Below are positions 43,710 through 52,513 of a DNA stretch of 64,000 nt, in pieces. Location of the stretch: assembly GCF_026735135.1 (NCBI RefSeq), contig NZ_JAPQER010000005.1:62001-126000 (forward strand). The letters run 5' to 3'. Numbering within the stretch: position 1 is the stretch's first letter; the number at the start of each line of letters is the position of its first letter. The stretch is from Clostridium aestuarii (GTDB taxonomy: Bacteria; Bacillota; Clostridia; Clostridiales; Clostridiaceae). The translations under genes were made by a program, and so were the position numbers. The notes beneath the pieces were generated by a model. The model had not been told where the DNA came from. It searched no databases and saw only the letters and a program-made list of their open reading frames with translations.

Positions 43710-44465
43710 GTGGATATTAAATCTGTTCAAATAAATACTATGGGAGATTCTGCCATTATTATAAAGTTTAGTGAAAAGATTAATGTAAATACTCATTTAA
43801 CAATAAAAGCTTTATCAGAGTATCTTGATAACAATCCTTTTAAAGGAATGATTGAGTATGTTCCTGCTTTTGTTACCTTAACGGTTTTTTATAATCCGCT
43901 AGAGATAATAAAAAGTTCAAAAAATATAAAGGGTTTAGAAAACAAAACACCTTTTAATATAGTAAAAATGATTATTGAGAATATTTTATTAAAGATTGAA
44001 AATAAAATTAATGATAAGCCTAGAGTGGTAGAAATACCAGTATGCTACGGAGAGGAATTTGGATCGGATTTAAAATTTGTAGCAGAGCATAACAATCTTA
44101 CTGTAGAGGAAGTAATTAAAATTCATTCGGAATGTGAAAATAGAGTTTATATGATAGGGTTTGCACCAGGATTTCCATATCTTGCAGGTATGTCGGAAAA
44201 AATTGCTGCACCAAGGAGAAAAACACCTAGATTAGCTATTCCAGCTGGTTCTGTTGGAATAGCAGGAAGTCAAACAGGGGTATATCCTATTGAAACACCA
44301 GGCGGATGGCAGCTTATTGGTAGAACTCCATTAGAACTCTTTAAGCCAGAAAGTGATATACCTAGTTTGCTTCAAGCTGGAGATATAGTTAAATTTAAAG
44401 CTATATCTAGAGCTCAATACTATGAGATTAAGTATGAAGCAGAAGGAAGCTTAAAATGGGCATAG
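43710..44465 (+). CDS. pxpB: 5-oxoprolinase subunit PxpB
   Basis: Cyclophilin-like subunit (KipI family) of the ATP-dependent 5-oxoprolinase PxpABC, which opens pyroglutamate to glutamate. MGDSAIIIKFSEKI is the N-terminal part. The conserved block CYGEEFGSDLKFVAEHNNL, GFAPGFPYLAGM, PRLAIPAGSVGIAGSQTGVYP and TPGGWQLIGRTPLELF follows. The GTG at 43710 is chosen with GAAGGGG 8 bases upstream; the frame from 43653 has no site. Product 251 residues. The pxpC start overlaps its end by 10 bases. Confidence 0.93.
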   Translation: MDIKSVQINTMGDSAIIIKFSEKINVNTHLTIKALSEYLDNNPFKGMIEYVPAFVTLTVFYNPLEIIKSSKNIKGLENKTPFNIVKMIIENILLKIENKINDKPRVVEIPVCYGEEFGSDLKFVAEHNNLTVEEVIKIHSECENRVYMIGFAPGFPYLAGMSEKIAAPRRKTPRLAIPAGSVGIAGSQTGVYPIETPGGWQLIGRTPLELFKPESDIPSLLQAGDIVKFKAISRAQYYEIKYEAEGSLKWA

Positions 44466-45460
44466 AGATAAAAAGTGCTGGATTGTTAACTACTATTCAA
44501 GATTCAGGAAGATATGGTTTTAGAAAGTATGGAATAATTGTAAGTGGAGCTATGGATGGATTTGCACATAGGATTGCAAATATATTGGTTGGAAATGAAG
44601 AGAAGGATGCGGTTCTAGAGGCAACATTGATAGGACCGAAAATTTTAATAAAAGAGGACACATTAATTTCTATCTGTGGAGGAGATTTATCTCCACAGAT
44701 TAATAATTGTGATGTTCCTATGTGGAGACCTGTTTATGTTAAAGGAGGAAGTATTTTAAGTTTTTCTAAATGTGTAGTAGGAAGTAGAACTTATGTGGCT
44801 TTTGCAGGTTCTTTTAATATCGAGAAAATAATGGAAAGCAAAAGTACGTATATGCGTGCTGAAATTGGAGGGTATGAAGGAAGAGCTTTAAAAAAGGGAG
44901 ATGTTTTAAAGTTAAATGATATTTCTCATATTGGAAACAGGATAGCAAATAATCTTTTGAAAGATGTTAATTGTTATGGGTTTGCAGCTACTAAATGGTT
45001 TATTGGAGGAGAGGTTCTTCCTAAATATGATGCAAGTCCAATAGTTAGAGTAATTGCTGATGGACAATATGATTGTTTTGATGATGAAAGTAAGAAAAAT
45101 TTTTTCCAAAATAAATTCATGATAACTTCTCAATCAGATAGGATGGGATATAGACTTAAAGGAAATAATTTGAGTTTGAAAGAACCTTTGGAAATGATAT
45201 CTGAAGCAGTATCGCTTGGAACTGTACAAGTCCCAGCAGATGGTAATCCAATTATACTTCTTGCAGATAGACAAACTACTGGAGGGTATCCTAAGATTGC
45301 ACAAGTTATAAGTGTGGATATTCCTATTATAGCACAATTAAAACCTGGAGATAGATTAGGATTTCAAAAAATTTCCTTAGAAGAAGCACAATCGTTATAT
45401 ATATTAAGAGAAATGTACATAGAAGATTTAAAAAGAGGGATAAAAATTAAAATGGAGTAA
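44456..45460 (+). CDS. pxpC: 5-oxoprolinase subunit PxpC
   Basis: Biotin-carboxylase-like carbamoyl/allophanate hydrolase domain protein (KipA family) that works with PxpB. It starts GIEIKSAGLLTTIQDSGRYGF, has SGAMDGFAHRIANILVGN and ICGGDLSPQIN, and ends with GTVQVPADGNPIILLADRQTTGGYP, all typical. Length 334 is normal. GGAAG precedes the ATG within pxpB. The downstream pxpA starts 9 bases after the stop. Confidence 0.94.
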   Translation: MGIEIKSAGLLTTIQDSGRYGFRKYGIIVSGAMDGFAHRIANILVGNEEKDAVLEATLIGPKILIKEDTLISICGGDLSPQINNCDVPMWRPVYVKGGSILSFSKCVVGSRTYVAFAGSFNIEKIMESKSTYMRAEIGGYEGRALKKGDVLKLNDISHIGNRIANNLLKDVNCYGFAATKWFIGGEVLPKYDASPIVRVIADGQYDCFDDESKKNFFQNKFMITSQSDRMGYRLKGNNLSLKEPLEMISEAVSLGTVQVPADGNPIILLADRQTTGGYPKIAQVISVDIPIIAQLKPGDRLGFQKISLEEAQSLYILREMYIEDLKRGIKIKME

Positions 45461-45469
45461 GGTGATTTT

Positions 45470-46225
45470 ATGCATAAAGTTGATTTAAACTGTGATATGG
45501 GAGAGAGTTTTGGAGCCTATAAAATAGGAAATGATGAAGAAATTTTGAAATTTATAACATCAGCTAATATTGCTTGTGGATTTCATGCTGGAGACCCTTC
45601 TGTGATGAATAGAACTGTAAAGCTTGCATTGGAAAGAAAAATTGCAATAGGAGCACATGTAGGGTTGCCTGATTTGGTTGGCTTTGGTAGGAGAGTTATG
45701 GATATATCTTCAAAGGAAGCTTATAATATGACGGTTTATCAGATAGGAGCCTTATATGGTTTTGTTAAAGCAGAAGGGGGAATTATGAAACATGTAAAAC
45801 CACATGGTGCACTTTATAATATGGCAGCGAAAGATTCAGCACTATCTAAGGCTATTGCAGAAGCCGTTTATAAAGTAGATCCAGAACTTATTTTATTTGG
45901 ACTTTCAGGTAGTAAAATAATAGAAGAAGGAGAAAAGATAGGTCTTAGAGTTGCTAATGAGGTTTTTGCAGATAGGACCTATACAGATGAAGGTACTTTA
46001 ACATCACGGAAACAAAAAAATGCATTAATTAAAGATGCAGACAAAGCAAGTACCCAGGTAATAAGAATGATAAAGAAATGTAAAGTAACATCTATTGATG
46101 GAAATGATATAGATATAAAAGCAGATACTATATGTATTCATGGAGATGGTACTAAGGCATTGGAATTTGCAAAAAAAATTAAACAAGATATTCAAAAGCA
46201 AGGAATAAAAATTGAAGCAATTTAG
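45470..46225 (+). CDS. pxpA: 5-oxoprolinase subunit PxpA (LamB/YcsF)
   Basis: LamB/YcsF-family subunit of 5-oxoprolinase. The protein begins [19 protein letters not shown] and contains [53 protein letters not shown] and CIHGDGTKA, matching the family along its full 251 residues. TAAGGTG lies before the ATG. With pxpB and pxpC it completes the enzyme, and a membrane carrier follows in the same operon. Confidence 0.95.
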   Translation: MHKVDLNCDMGESFGAYKIGNDEEILKFITSANIACGFHAGDPSVMNRTVKLALERKIAIGAHVGLPDLVGFGRRVMDISSKEAYNMTVYQIGALYGFVKAEGGIMKHVKPHGALYNMAAKDSALSKAIAEAVYKVDPELILFGLSGSKIIEEGEKIGLRVANEVFADRTYTDEGTLTSRKQKNALIKDADKASTQVIRMIKKCKVTSIDGNDIDIKADTICIHGDGTKALEFAKKIKQDIQKQGIKIEAI

Positions 46226-46261
46226 AATATTATCAAAAACATAAAGGGGGCGGAATTATAT

Positions 46262-47488
46262 ATGCAAAATAATAATAATAATAAAGTTGTAGAAAATAAT
46301 ACTGATAAATTGAATTGGAATGTAATCTTAGGGGCTGCGTTCTTAATGGCAACATCTGCCATAGGACCAGGTTTTTTAACACAGAGTACTGTATTTACAG
46401 GACAACTTGGAGCAAGTTTTGGATTTGTAATTTTAATATCAATAATTTTAGATATTGGAGCTCAGCTTAATATCTGGAGAATAATTATTGTTGCTAAAAA
46501 GAGAGGACAAGATATTGCTAATATGGTTTTGCCTGGACTTGGATATTTTGTAGCTTTACTTGTGGTGATGGGAGGACTTGCTTTTAATATAGGTAATATA
46601 GCTGGTGCAGGACTTGGATTAAATGTTTTATTCAATATAGATCCTAAAACCGGTGCTGCTATTAGTGCTGTTGTAGCTATTGGAATTTTTCTTATAAAAG
46701 AAGCAGGAAAGGCTATGGACAAATTTGCACAAACTATGGGATTCATTATGATAATACTTACTATATATGTAGTTGCAATATCAAATCCTCCTGTAGGTAC
46801 TGCTGTAGCTAAAAGCTTTATGCCAGATACTATAGATATGATGTCAATTGTAACTTTAGTGGGAGGTACTGTTGGAGGTTATATAACTTTTGCAGGAGGT
46901 CACAGACTTTTAGATGCGGGAGTAAAGGGCGAGAAAGATATTCCTAAAATGACAAAAAGCTGTATGTCGGGTATAGGTATTGCATCAATTATGAGAGTTT
47001 TCTTATTTTTAGCTACGCTAGGAGTTGTATCAAGAGGGCTTACTTTAGATCCAGCTAATCCTCCAGCTTCAGTATTTAAATTAGCAGCAGGAAATGCAGG
47101 ATATAAGATGTTTGGAATGGTAATGTGGTCTGCAGCAATAACTTCAGTTATAGGAGCAGCATATACATCTGTGTCTTTTATTAAAACTTTTAGCAATAAA
47201 TTGGAAAGAAATGAAAAGAAATTAATTATTGCTTTTATTATCATATCTACGATTGTATTTGTATTTATTGGAAAACCAATTAAAACTTTAATTCTAGTTG
47301 GAGCACTTAATGGTCTTATTCTTCCAATAACTTTAGGAACAATGCTTATAGCGGCATATAGAAAAAATATAGTTGGTAATTATAAGCACCCTACGTGGAT
47401 GACTATTTTTGGAGTTTTAGTTGTTGTAATAATGTCATACTTAGGAGTTAGTACTCTTATAAAACAAATTCCAAAGCTGTTTATTTAG
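46262..47488 (+). CDS. NRAMP-superfamily carrier of the 5-oxoprolinase operon (YcsG-like)
   Basis: Integral membrane protein with about eleven hydrophobic segments, related to NRAMP metal transporters and to Bacillus YcsG. In NRAMP proteins TM1 carries DPGN and TM6 carries MPH, the metal ligands. Here TM1 reads SAIGPGFLTQST and TM6 (LVGGTVGGYITFAGGHRLLD) has no MPH, so metal binding in the usual way is unlikely. The start ATG follows GGGGGCG and lies 36 bases after pxpA. Position suggests uptake of 5-oxoproline or a related compound; that is inference. Confidence 0.82.
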   Translation: MQNNNNNKVVENNTDKLNWNVILGAAFLMATSAIGPGFLTQSTVFTGQLGASFGFVILISIILDIGAQLNIWRIIIVAKKRGQDIANMVLPGLGYFVALLVVMGGLAFNIGNIAGAGLGLNVLFNIDPKTGAAISAVVAIGIFLIKEAGKAMDKFAQTMGFIMIILTIYVVAISNPPVGTAVAKSFMPDTIDMMSIVTLVGGTVGGYITFAGGHRLLDAGVKGEKDIPKMTKSCMSGIGIASIMRVFLFLATLGVVSRGLTLDPANPPASVFKLAAGNAGYKMFGMVMWSAAITSVIGAAYTSVSFIKTFSNKLERNEKKLIIAFIIISTIVFVFIGKPIKTLILVGALNGLILPITLGTMLIAAYRKNIVGNYKHPTWMTIFGVLVVVIMSYLGVSTLIKQIPKLFI

Positions 47489-47536
47489 ATGTTATTTGTG
47501 TGGTAAAATAAAATTTTAGAAGGATATTGATTTAAT

Positions 47537-47591
47537 GTATGATATAAACAAAGGGAAAGTGCAATGCACTTTCCCTTTGTTTATATCATAC
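47537..47591. terminator. 27-bp perfect palindromic terminator after the pxp operon
   Basis: Bases 47537-47563 are exactly complementary to 47565-47591. The core AAAGGGAAAGTGC pairs with GCACTTTCCCTTT and is followed by GTTTATAT. The stem is unusually long and perfect. Confidence 0.8.
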
Positions 47592-47685
47592 TTAATTTAA
47601 AAATTATTTTTAATAAATTGAAATGCTAAGATGAAAAGTGGTTAATATATAATATAGGACTATGTTAATTGAAAAGGGGAAGTAT

Positions 47686-48867
47686 ATGAAAACTCTAAAT
47701 AAAAAGATTTTTACACATGACTATTCTAAATTTACAGAGGAATATATTGCGAGTAAAGCTAATTATTATGGTATACCTAAGAATGTATTAGAAAGACAGA
47801 TATGGATATACGAAATACATTCTCAAATTCAAAAAAGGCTTAAAGGTAAAGTTATTCTAAAAGGTGGAGCTTGTATTCAATTATATCTTCCTATTGATAT
47901 GCAGAGGGGTACTGAAGACTTAGATTTATATACAGATTTAACAATTAAACAATTAAGAAAGATAATGAAATCTATTGAGAGAGAGTTTAATACTAATAAA
48001 ATACATATAAAAATTAGTGAGTATATTCCTGAAAGCATAATTAAAACAGGAAAAACACTACCTATTACAACTTTTATGTTTAAACTTCCTTTAATTTTTA
48101 AAAAAAATAAAAAAGGAGATAAATCAAAGATTAAAATAGATTTTTTACATGTTGATATTAATAATATAAGGACTAAGGAAATCAAAAATGGAAATGCTTT
48201 GGGGTTAGACTTAAAGTATGTTCCTGTTTGTGTTGATCCATATTATATAATATCTTCTAAAGTTATAATTTTTGCAGTGAATTCTATAGGAATTGAAAAA
48301 TTTAAGAAGGATAAGCTATATAAAAATATATATGATTTATTTTATATGCTTCATATATATAATAGCGAGAATGATTTAAAAAAAGTAGTTAAATATATTC
48401 AACACAATATAAAAGAAGAATTTTATATAAAAAAATTAAAACCTATAGGAATGGAAGTGATTTTTAATGATATATTACAGGAACTCTATTATTTATCACT
48501 CTATGATTTAAGAGATAATTTTACAGGTTATTCAAAAAGATTTTTAGATTTTCAAAATAATTATATACAATACCATATAGGAATAAAATTAGATTTTGAT
48601 TCGTGGAGTATTATGTGCATATATGTATATTTATGGACTTATGCATTAAAAGAAAGTATTTTTTATGGAGACTATTCCAAATTAGATAATGTAGATAAAA
48701 TTACTAAAGAACATGATTATTATAAAAAGTTAACTAAAAAAGAGCAGCAAAATTATTTGAACAATATAAAAAATAAACTTGCAAAAAAAAGAGCAAAGCT
48801 AAATTATAAGTATGTTAAAGACCCTTTAAGACTTATTTGCATGTTTAGTCTTTATTTTAAAAAATAA
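47686..48867 (+). CDS. Nucleotidyltransferase, AbiEii/AbiGii toxin-like
   Basis: The N-terminal region matches the AbiEii/MenT nucleotidyltransferase fold. KVILKGGACIQLYL (Lys-Gly-Gly at 59-61) and RGTEDLDLYTD (Arg 74, Asp 78, Asp 80) correspond to the KGG and RxSxDhD metal-binding motifs, and KIKIDFLHVDI supplies the third acidic strand. DPYYIISSKV is the usual conserved Lys segment. The remaining 200 residues are helical and unfamiliar. AAAAGGGG precedes ATG 47686; product 393 residues. No AbiEi-like antitoxin gene adjoins it: neighbours are a terminator on each side. It may be an orphan toxin or a housekeeping tRNA/aminoglycoside-type NTase. Confidence 0.72.
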   Translation: MKTLNKKIFTHDYSKFTEEYIASKANYYGIPKNVLERQIWIYEIHSQIQKRLKGKVILKGGACIQLYLPIDMQRGTEDLDLYTDLTIKQLRKIMKSIEREFNTNKIHIKISEYIPESIIKTGKTLPITTFMFKLPLIFKKNKKGDKSKIKIDFLHVDINNIRTKEIKNGNALGLDLKYVPVCVDPYYIISSKVIIFAVNSIGIEKFKKDKLYKNIYDLFYMLHIYNSENDLKKVVKYIQHNIKEEFYIKKLKPIGMEVIFNDILQELYYLSLYDLRDNFTGYSKRFLDFQNNYIQYHIGIKLDFDSWSIMCIYVYLWTYALKESIFYGDYSKLDNVDKITKEHDYYKKLTKKEQQNYLNNIKNKLAKKRAKLNYKYVKDPLRLICMFSLYFKK

Positions 48868-48895
48868 AATACATTAAATATATTTTAGAAATTTT

Positions 48896-48944
48896 AATAA
48901 CCAGCAATTGACTATATACTGTAAATAGTTAATTGCTGGTTATT
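48896..48944. terminator. Bidirectional terminator
   Basis: AATAACCAGCAATT pairs with AATTGCTGGTTATT, with an inner ACTAT/ATAGT pairing. It serves the NTase gene and the convergent 35-residue gene. Confidence 0.8.
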
Positions 48945-48954
48945 ATCTTTGTAA

Positions 48955-49062
48955 TTATTTTACTTCAGAAACTTGTCTTGGGTCATCTCTTTTGGTTTTC
49001 TTTTTTATTTCACCTTTTTGATTTTCAGTTGGTGAAGGTCTTTTCATACCTTTTTTAGCCAT
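48955..49062 (-). CDS. Hypothetical 35-residue basic protein
   Basis: A very small gene missed by length cut-offs. GAGGTGA precedes ATG 49062 at ideal spacing, and a bidirectional terminator lies just past its stop. The product starts MAKKGMKRPSPTENQKG and ends RDDPRQVSEVK. It is hydrophilic and strongly basic, rich in Lys, Pro, Gln and Arg, with no Cys, Trp or membrane segment. Such disordered basic peptides in clostridia are often spore- or nucleic-acid-associated, but I do not recognise a family. Confidence 0.65.
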   Translation of the reverse strand: MAKKGMKRPSPTENQKGEIKKKTKRDDPRQVSEVK

Positions 49063-49200
49063 AGTTATCTTCACCTCGAATATATTTTTCTTATTAATTC
49101 AAAATTAGTATTACCCTATAGTAATATTTGATACGCTTTATAATAATATTGTGTACAAAATATATATAAGATAAATATTATATTATAAAGAGGTGATAAT

Positions 49201-51384
49201 ATGAAGTACAAATTAAATGACCTCATAGATATTTTGGAATTAAGAGAATTTTTACAGAGTTTATATGAATATACAGGAGTTTCATCAATAATAATAGAAA
49301 AAGATGAAAAAGATATGGTTGTGGTTGGTGATAAAAATAAAATATGCATAGATGAATTTAAAGATATAATTAATACTATAAAAAATGGAGCGGATTATTT
49401 TGAAGTTAACTGTGAAAATGGATTTTGTAATATAGTTATACCTATATCAATAAATGGAGAAATTCTGGCGATAATTTGTCATAATGTTAATGTTTGTATG
49501 AAAAATAAATTTATAAAATTTTTTAGAAATATGGCAAATTTAATTTGTTCCTTGTGTTCAGAAAGATTAGATTCTATTTACGCAGAAAAAAAATCTAATA
49601 AGAGCTATAATGAGTTACAAGTTGTACACGAAAAATTAATAGTAGCAGAAGAAGAGTTTAGACAGCAGTTTAATGAATTGCAAATTAATGAAAAGCTTTT
49701 GAAAGAAAGTGATGAGAGATATAAATTAGTTCTTTTAGGATCTAAAGATGGGATCTATGATTGGAAATTATTAACTAATAACTTTTTTTATTCTAAACAA
49801 TGGAAAAATATGATTGGTTACGAGGATAATGAATTATCTAACACATATGAGAGTTGGAAAGATAATATTCATCCATATGAAAGAGGTAATATAGTAGCTA
49901 AATTGGAAAATTATTTAATTGGAAAAGAAAATATATATACTTTAGAATATCGTTTTACAAAAAAAGATGGTTCTTATATTTGGGTTCAAAATCATGGCTA
50001 TATTTTAAGAAATAGTAAGGGGAAAGCTATACGTTTATCAGGTTCACATACGGATATAACAGAAAGAAAGAAAAGAGAGAAAAAAATTTATAATTTGGCG
50101 TTTATTGATTTAGTGACTGGACTACCAAATAGAAGTTATTTATACAAAGATTTAGTAAAATTATGTGAAGCAAAGGATAGATTTTCTTTGATTTTTATAG
50201 ATATAGATAAATTTAAAGAAATTAATGATACTTTTGGGCATTCTTTTGGCGATTTGCTTTTAAAGGAGTTTACTAGTGTTCTTAATAATTTAGTTGGATA
50301 TGATTATAAGGCTTACAGGTGGGGCGGGGATGAATTTGTATTAATATTAAAAATTAATACAAGTCCATCAGAAGTGAAAACTCTTTTATGTGATATAGAC
50401 CATGTTTTAGGAAACAGTATTATAGTGAAGAATAAGGAGATGTTTATTACATCAAGTCTTGGAATAAGTATTTTTCCAGAGCATGGAGCTATTCCAGAAG
50501 AACTGATAAAAAATGCCGATATAGCAATGTATTCTGCTAAGAATGGGGGGAAAAATTCTTTTAAGAACAATTATAAAATCTATAATAAAGAATTATATAT
50601 AAATAATTTAAAAAAAATTAAGTTTGAAAAAGCTTTGAGACTTGCTGTTAAAAATAACGAATTCACAGTATTTTATCAACCTCAAATAGAAATTCAAACA
50701 GGAAAGGTTATAGGAATGGAAGCTCTAGCAAGATGGATCACACCTAAAGGCAAATTAATTTCACCAGCAGAATTCATCCCTTGCGCTGAAGAAATAGGTG
50801 CTATAATACCTATAGGAGAATATATATTAAAAACTGCATGCAAGCAAACAAAAACATGGCATGATATGGGGTATGATGATTTAAAAATTTCTGTAAACTT
50901 ATCAGGAAGACAGTTGGAAAGCAAAAAATTAATTTATATTATATTGCATATTTTAAATGAAACTAAACTCGAATCTAAATATCTTGAACTTGAAATAACA
51001 GAAAGCAATGCAATGAAAGATATGGAAAAGACTATTAAACTTTTAAAAATATTAAAAAACATGAATATAAGCATATCTTTAGACGATTTCGGAACAGGAT
51101 ACTCTTCGTTAAATCATCTAAGAAAATTTCCTTTGAATAATTTAAAAATAGATAAATCTTTTATAGATGAAATAACTATAAATATTACCCAAAACAGAAT
51201 TATAAAAGCAATAATATTTCTAGCTCATTCACTGAATTTGAAAGTTATTGCAGAAGGAATAGAAACTAAAGAACAGCTTGAAGCATTAAAACAAATTAAT
51301 TGTGATGAAGCACAAGGGTATTATTCTAGTAAGCCTGTTTGTTCAGAAGAATTTGAAAAATATTTAAAAAAATACTATAAATAA
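49201..51384 (+). CDS. PocR-PAS-GGDEF-EAL cyclic-di-GMP signalling protein
   Basis: A cytoplasmic bifunctional protein. Residues 1-130 resemble the PocR sensory domain (LIDILELREFLQSLYEYTGV, CENGFCNIVIPI), followed by a short coiled coil. Next is a PAS/PAC domain about 165-290 (YKLVLLGSKDGIYDWKLL, YIWVQNHGYILRN), then GGDEF with an intact RWGGDEFVL and DIDKFKEINDTFGH. The EAL domain has MEALARW, LEITESNAM, SLDDFGTGYSS, LKIDKSFI and IAEGIETKEQ, so its catalytic set also looks complete. Length 727. AGAGGTG precedes the ATG. Both c-di-GMP synthesis and breakdown are possible, gated by PocR and PAS ligands. Confidence 0.93.
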   Translation: MKYKLNDLIDILELREFLQSLYEYTGVSSIIIEKDEKDMVVVGDKNKICIDEFKDIINTIKNGADYFEVNCENGFCNIVIPISINGEILAIICHNVNVCMKNKFIKFFRNMANLICSLCSERLDSIYAEKKSNKSYNELQVVHEKLIVAEEEFRQQFNELQINEKLLKESDERYKLVLLGSKDGIYDWKLLTNNFFYSKQWKNMIGYEDNELSNTYESWKDNIHPYERGNIVAKLENYLIGKENIYTLEYRFTKKDGSYIWVQNHGYILRNSKGKAIRLSGSHTDITERKKREKKIYNLAFIDLVTGLPNRSYLYKDLVKLCEAKDRFSLIFIDIDKFKEINDTFGHSFGDLLLKEFTSVLNNLVGYDYKAYRWGGDEFVLILKINTSPSEVKTLLCDIDHVLGNSIIVKNKEMFITSSLGISIFPEHGAIPEELIKNADIAMYSAKNGGKNSFKNNYKIYNKELYINNLKKIKFEKALRLAVKNNEFTVFYQPQIEIQTGKVIGMEALARWITPKGKLISPAEFIPCAEEIGAIIPIGEYILKTACKQTKTWHDMGYDDLKISVNLSGRQLESKKLIYIILHILNETKLESKYLELEITESNAMKDMEKTIKLLKILKNMNISISLDDFGTGYSSLNHLRKFPLNNLKIDKSFIDEITINITQNRIIKAIIFLAHSLNLKVIAEGIETKEQLEALKQINCDEAQGYYSSKPVCSEEFEKYLKKYYK

Positions 51385-51431
51385 ACACAGTATAAGAATA
51401 TTGGTTAGCAATATTCTTATACTGTGTTTTT
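51383..51431. terminator. Bidirectional terminator, 21-bp perfect stem
   Basis: Bases 51383-51403 are exactly complementary to 51409-51429 with loop GTTAG; T tracts follow on the plus strand. It separates the GGDEF-EAL gene from the convergent ABC operon. Confidence 0.88.
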
Positions 51432-52467
51432 ATTCCATAACTTTGCTTCTAAATGTTTCTTTCATTTGTTCATTGTCTTTAGCAAGTTTAGCCCAGTCAA
51501 CTTTAAATGCTCTGTCTCCGAATGTTTTGAATTCAGGAGCACCTTTTGGAGGAACTACATCATTTCGTACTGAATGCATCCAACCTTTAACGATAGCTTC
51601 TTGTCCTTCCTTAGATAGCCACCAATTTTCAACAGCTTTAGCTGCTTCAGGATTTTCACAAGTTTTAAATATAGCTATTGGACTTGGAACAACAACAACA
51701 CCGTCTTCAGGATATACAACCTTTAAAGGCTCGCCTTTATCAGCCATTTTTAAGATGTTTTCTTCTAATATGATACCAACATCATATTCTCCAGTGATTA
51801 ATTTGTTTTGAACCTTGGAATTACCATCTTCTACTTTTAAACCGTTAGTTTTTAATTTTTCAAAGTAATCCCAACCAAAAGCATCAGATATTGCACCAGC
51901 AGTTACGAAAGCAGTACCAGAAAGTAGTGGGTTCGGCATAGCTAGTTTATCTTTCCATTTAGGATTTAATAAATCTTTAAAAGATTTTGGAGCTTCTTCA
52001 TCTTTAACTTTGTCAGTGTTATAAGCTATTATCATGTTAGAAATTCTAACGCCTGTCCAATATCCTTCTTCATCTTTATATTGAACATCTTTTCTGTTAG
52101 GGGCATCGTATTTAAGTAAAAGGTCTTGATCTTGTAGTGTTAAGTAATAGGAAGGATCTGCAACCATAAGTAAATCTGCACTTACTTTATTGGCTTCGAT
52201 TTCTCCAGTGAGTTTAGTTACAACTTTTTCTGTTCCACCTTGGAACCATTCAATTTCAAGATTAGGAAAAGCTTCTTGGAGTGCAGGTTTTACACTTTCA
52301 ATAATATCTGGATAGATAGAAGTGTAAATCATAAGTTTGCCACTAGGTCCCTCCACTTTTTTTGCATTAGTAGAAGCAGCTTTTTTATTTCCGCAGCCAG
52401 TAATTAAAGTTAAAGACAAGCAGAAAATCATAGCAACCATAACTAGAAATTTAAAATGTCTTTTCAT
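51430..52467 (-). CDS. ABC substrate-binding lipoprotein (FbpA/AfuA-like)
   Basis: Substrate-binding protein of a ferric-ion/2-aminoethylphosphonate/organic-anion type importer. A lipoprotein signal with lipobox LITGCG leads to a class II binding fold: KLMIYTSIYPDIIESVKPAL, FQGGTEKVVTKLTGEIEANK, ADLLMVADPSYYL, and SGTAFVTAGAISD. The two adjacent tyrosines typical of ferric FbpA are not clearly present, so iron is not assured. Length 345 is typical. GGAGG lies before the ATG. It is the last gene on the minus-strand operon, after the ATPase and the fused permease. Confidence 0.88.
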   Translation of the reverse strand: MKRHFKFLVMVAMIFCLSLTLITGCGNKKAASTNAKKVEGPSGKLMIYTSIYPDIIESVKPALQEAFPNLEIEWFQGGTEKVVTKLTGEIEANKVSADLLMVADPSYYLTLQDQDLLLKYDAPNRKDVQYKDEEGYWTGVRISNMIIAYNTDKVKDEEAPKSFKDLLNPKWKDKLAMPNPLLSGTAFVTAGAISDAFGWDYFEKLKTNGLKVEDGNSKVQNKLITGEYDVGIILEENILKMADKGEPLKVVYPEDGVVVVPSPIAIFKTCENPEAAKAVENWWLSKEGQEAIVKGWMHSVRNDVVPPKGAPEFKTFGDRAFKVDWAKLAKDNEQMKETFRSKVME

Positions 52468-52513
52468 TTTTGACCTCCTTATATTTTATTGAAAATTATA
52501 TATAGTAAATTAA

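Noticed and set aside
51401..51811. Plus-strand 136-codon frame
   Set aside because: It is antisense to the ABC binding lipoprotein, which has a signal peptide and family motifs; no ribosome binding site.
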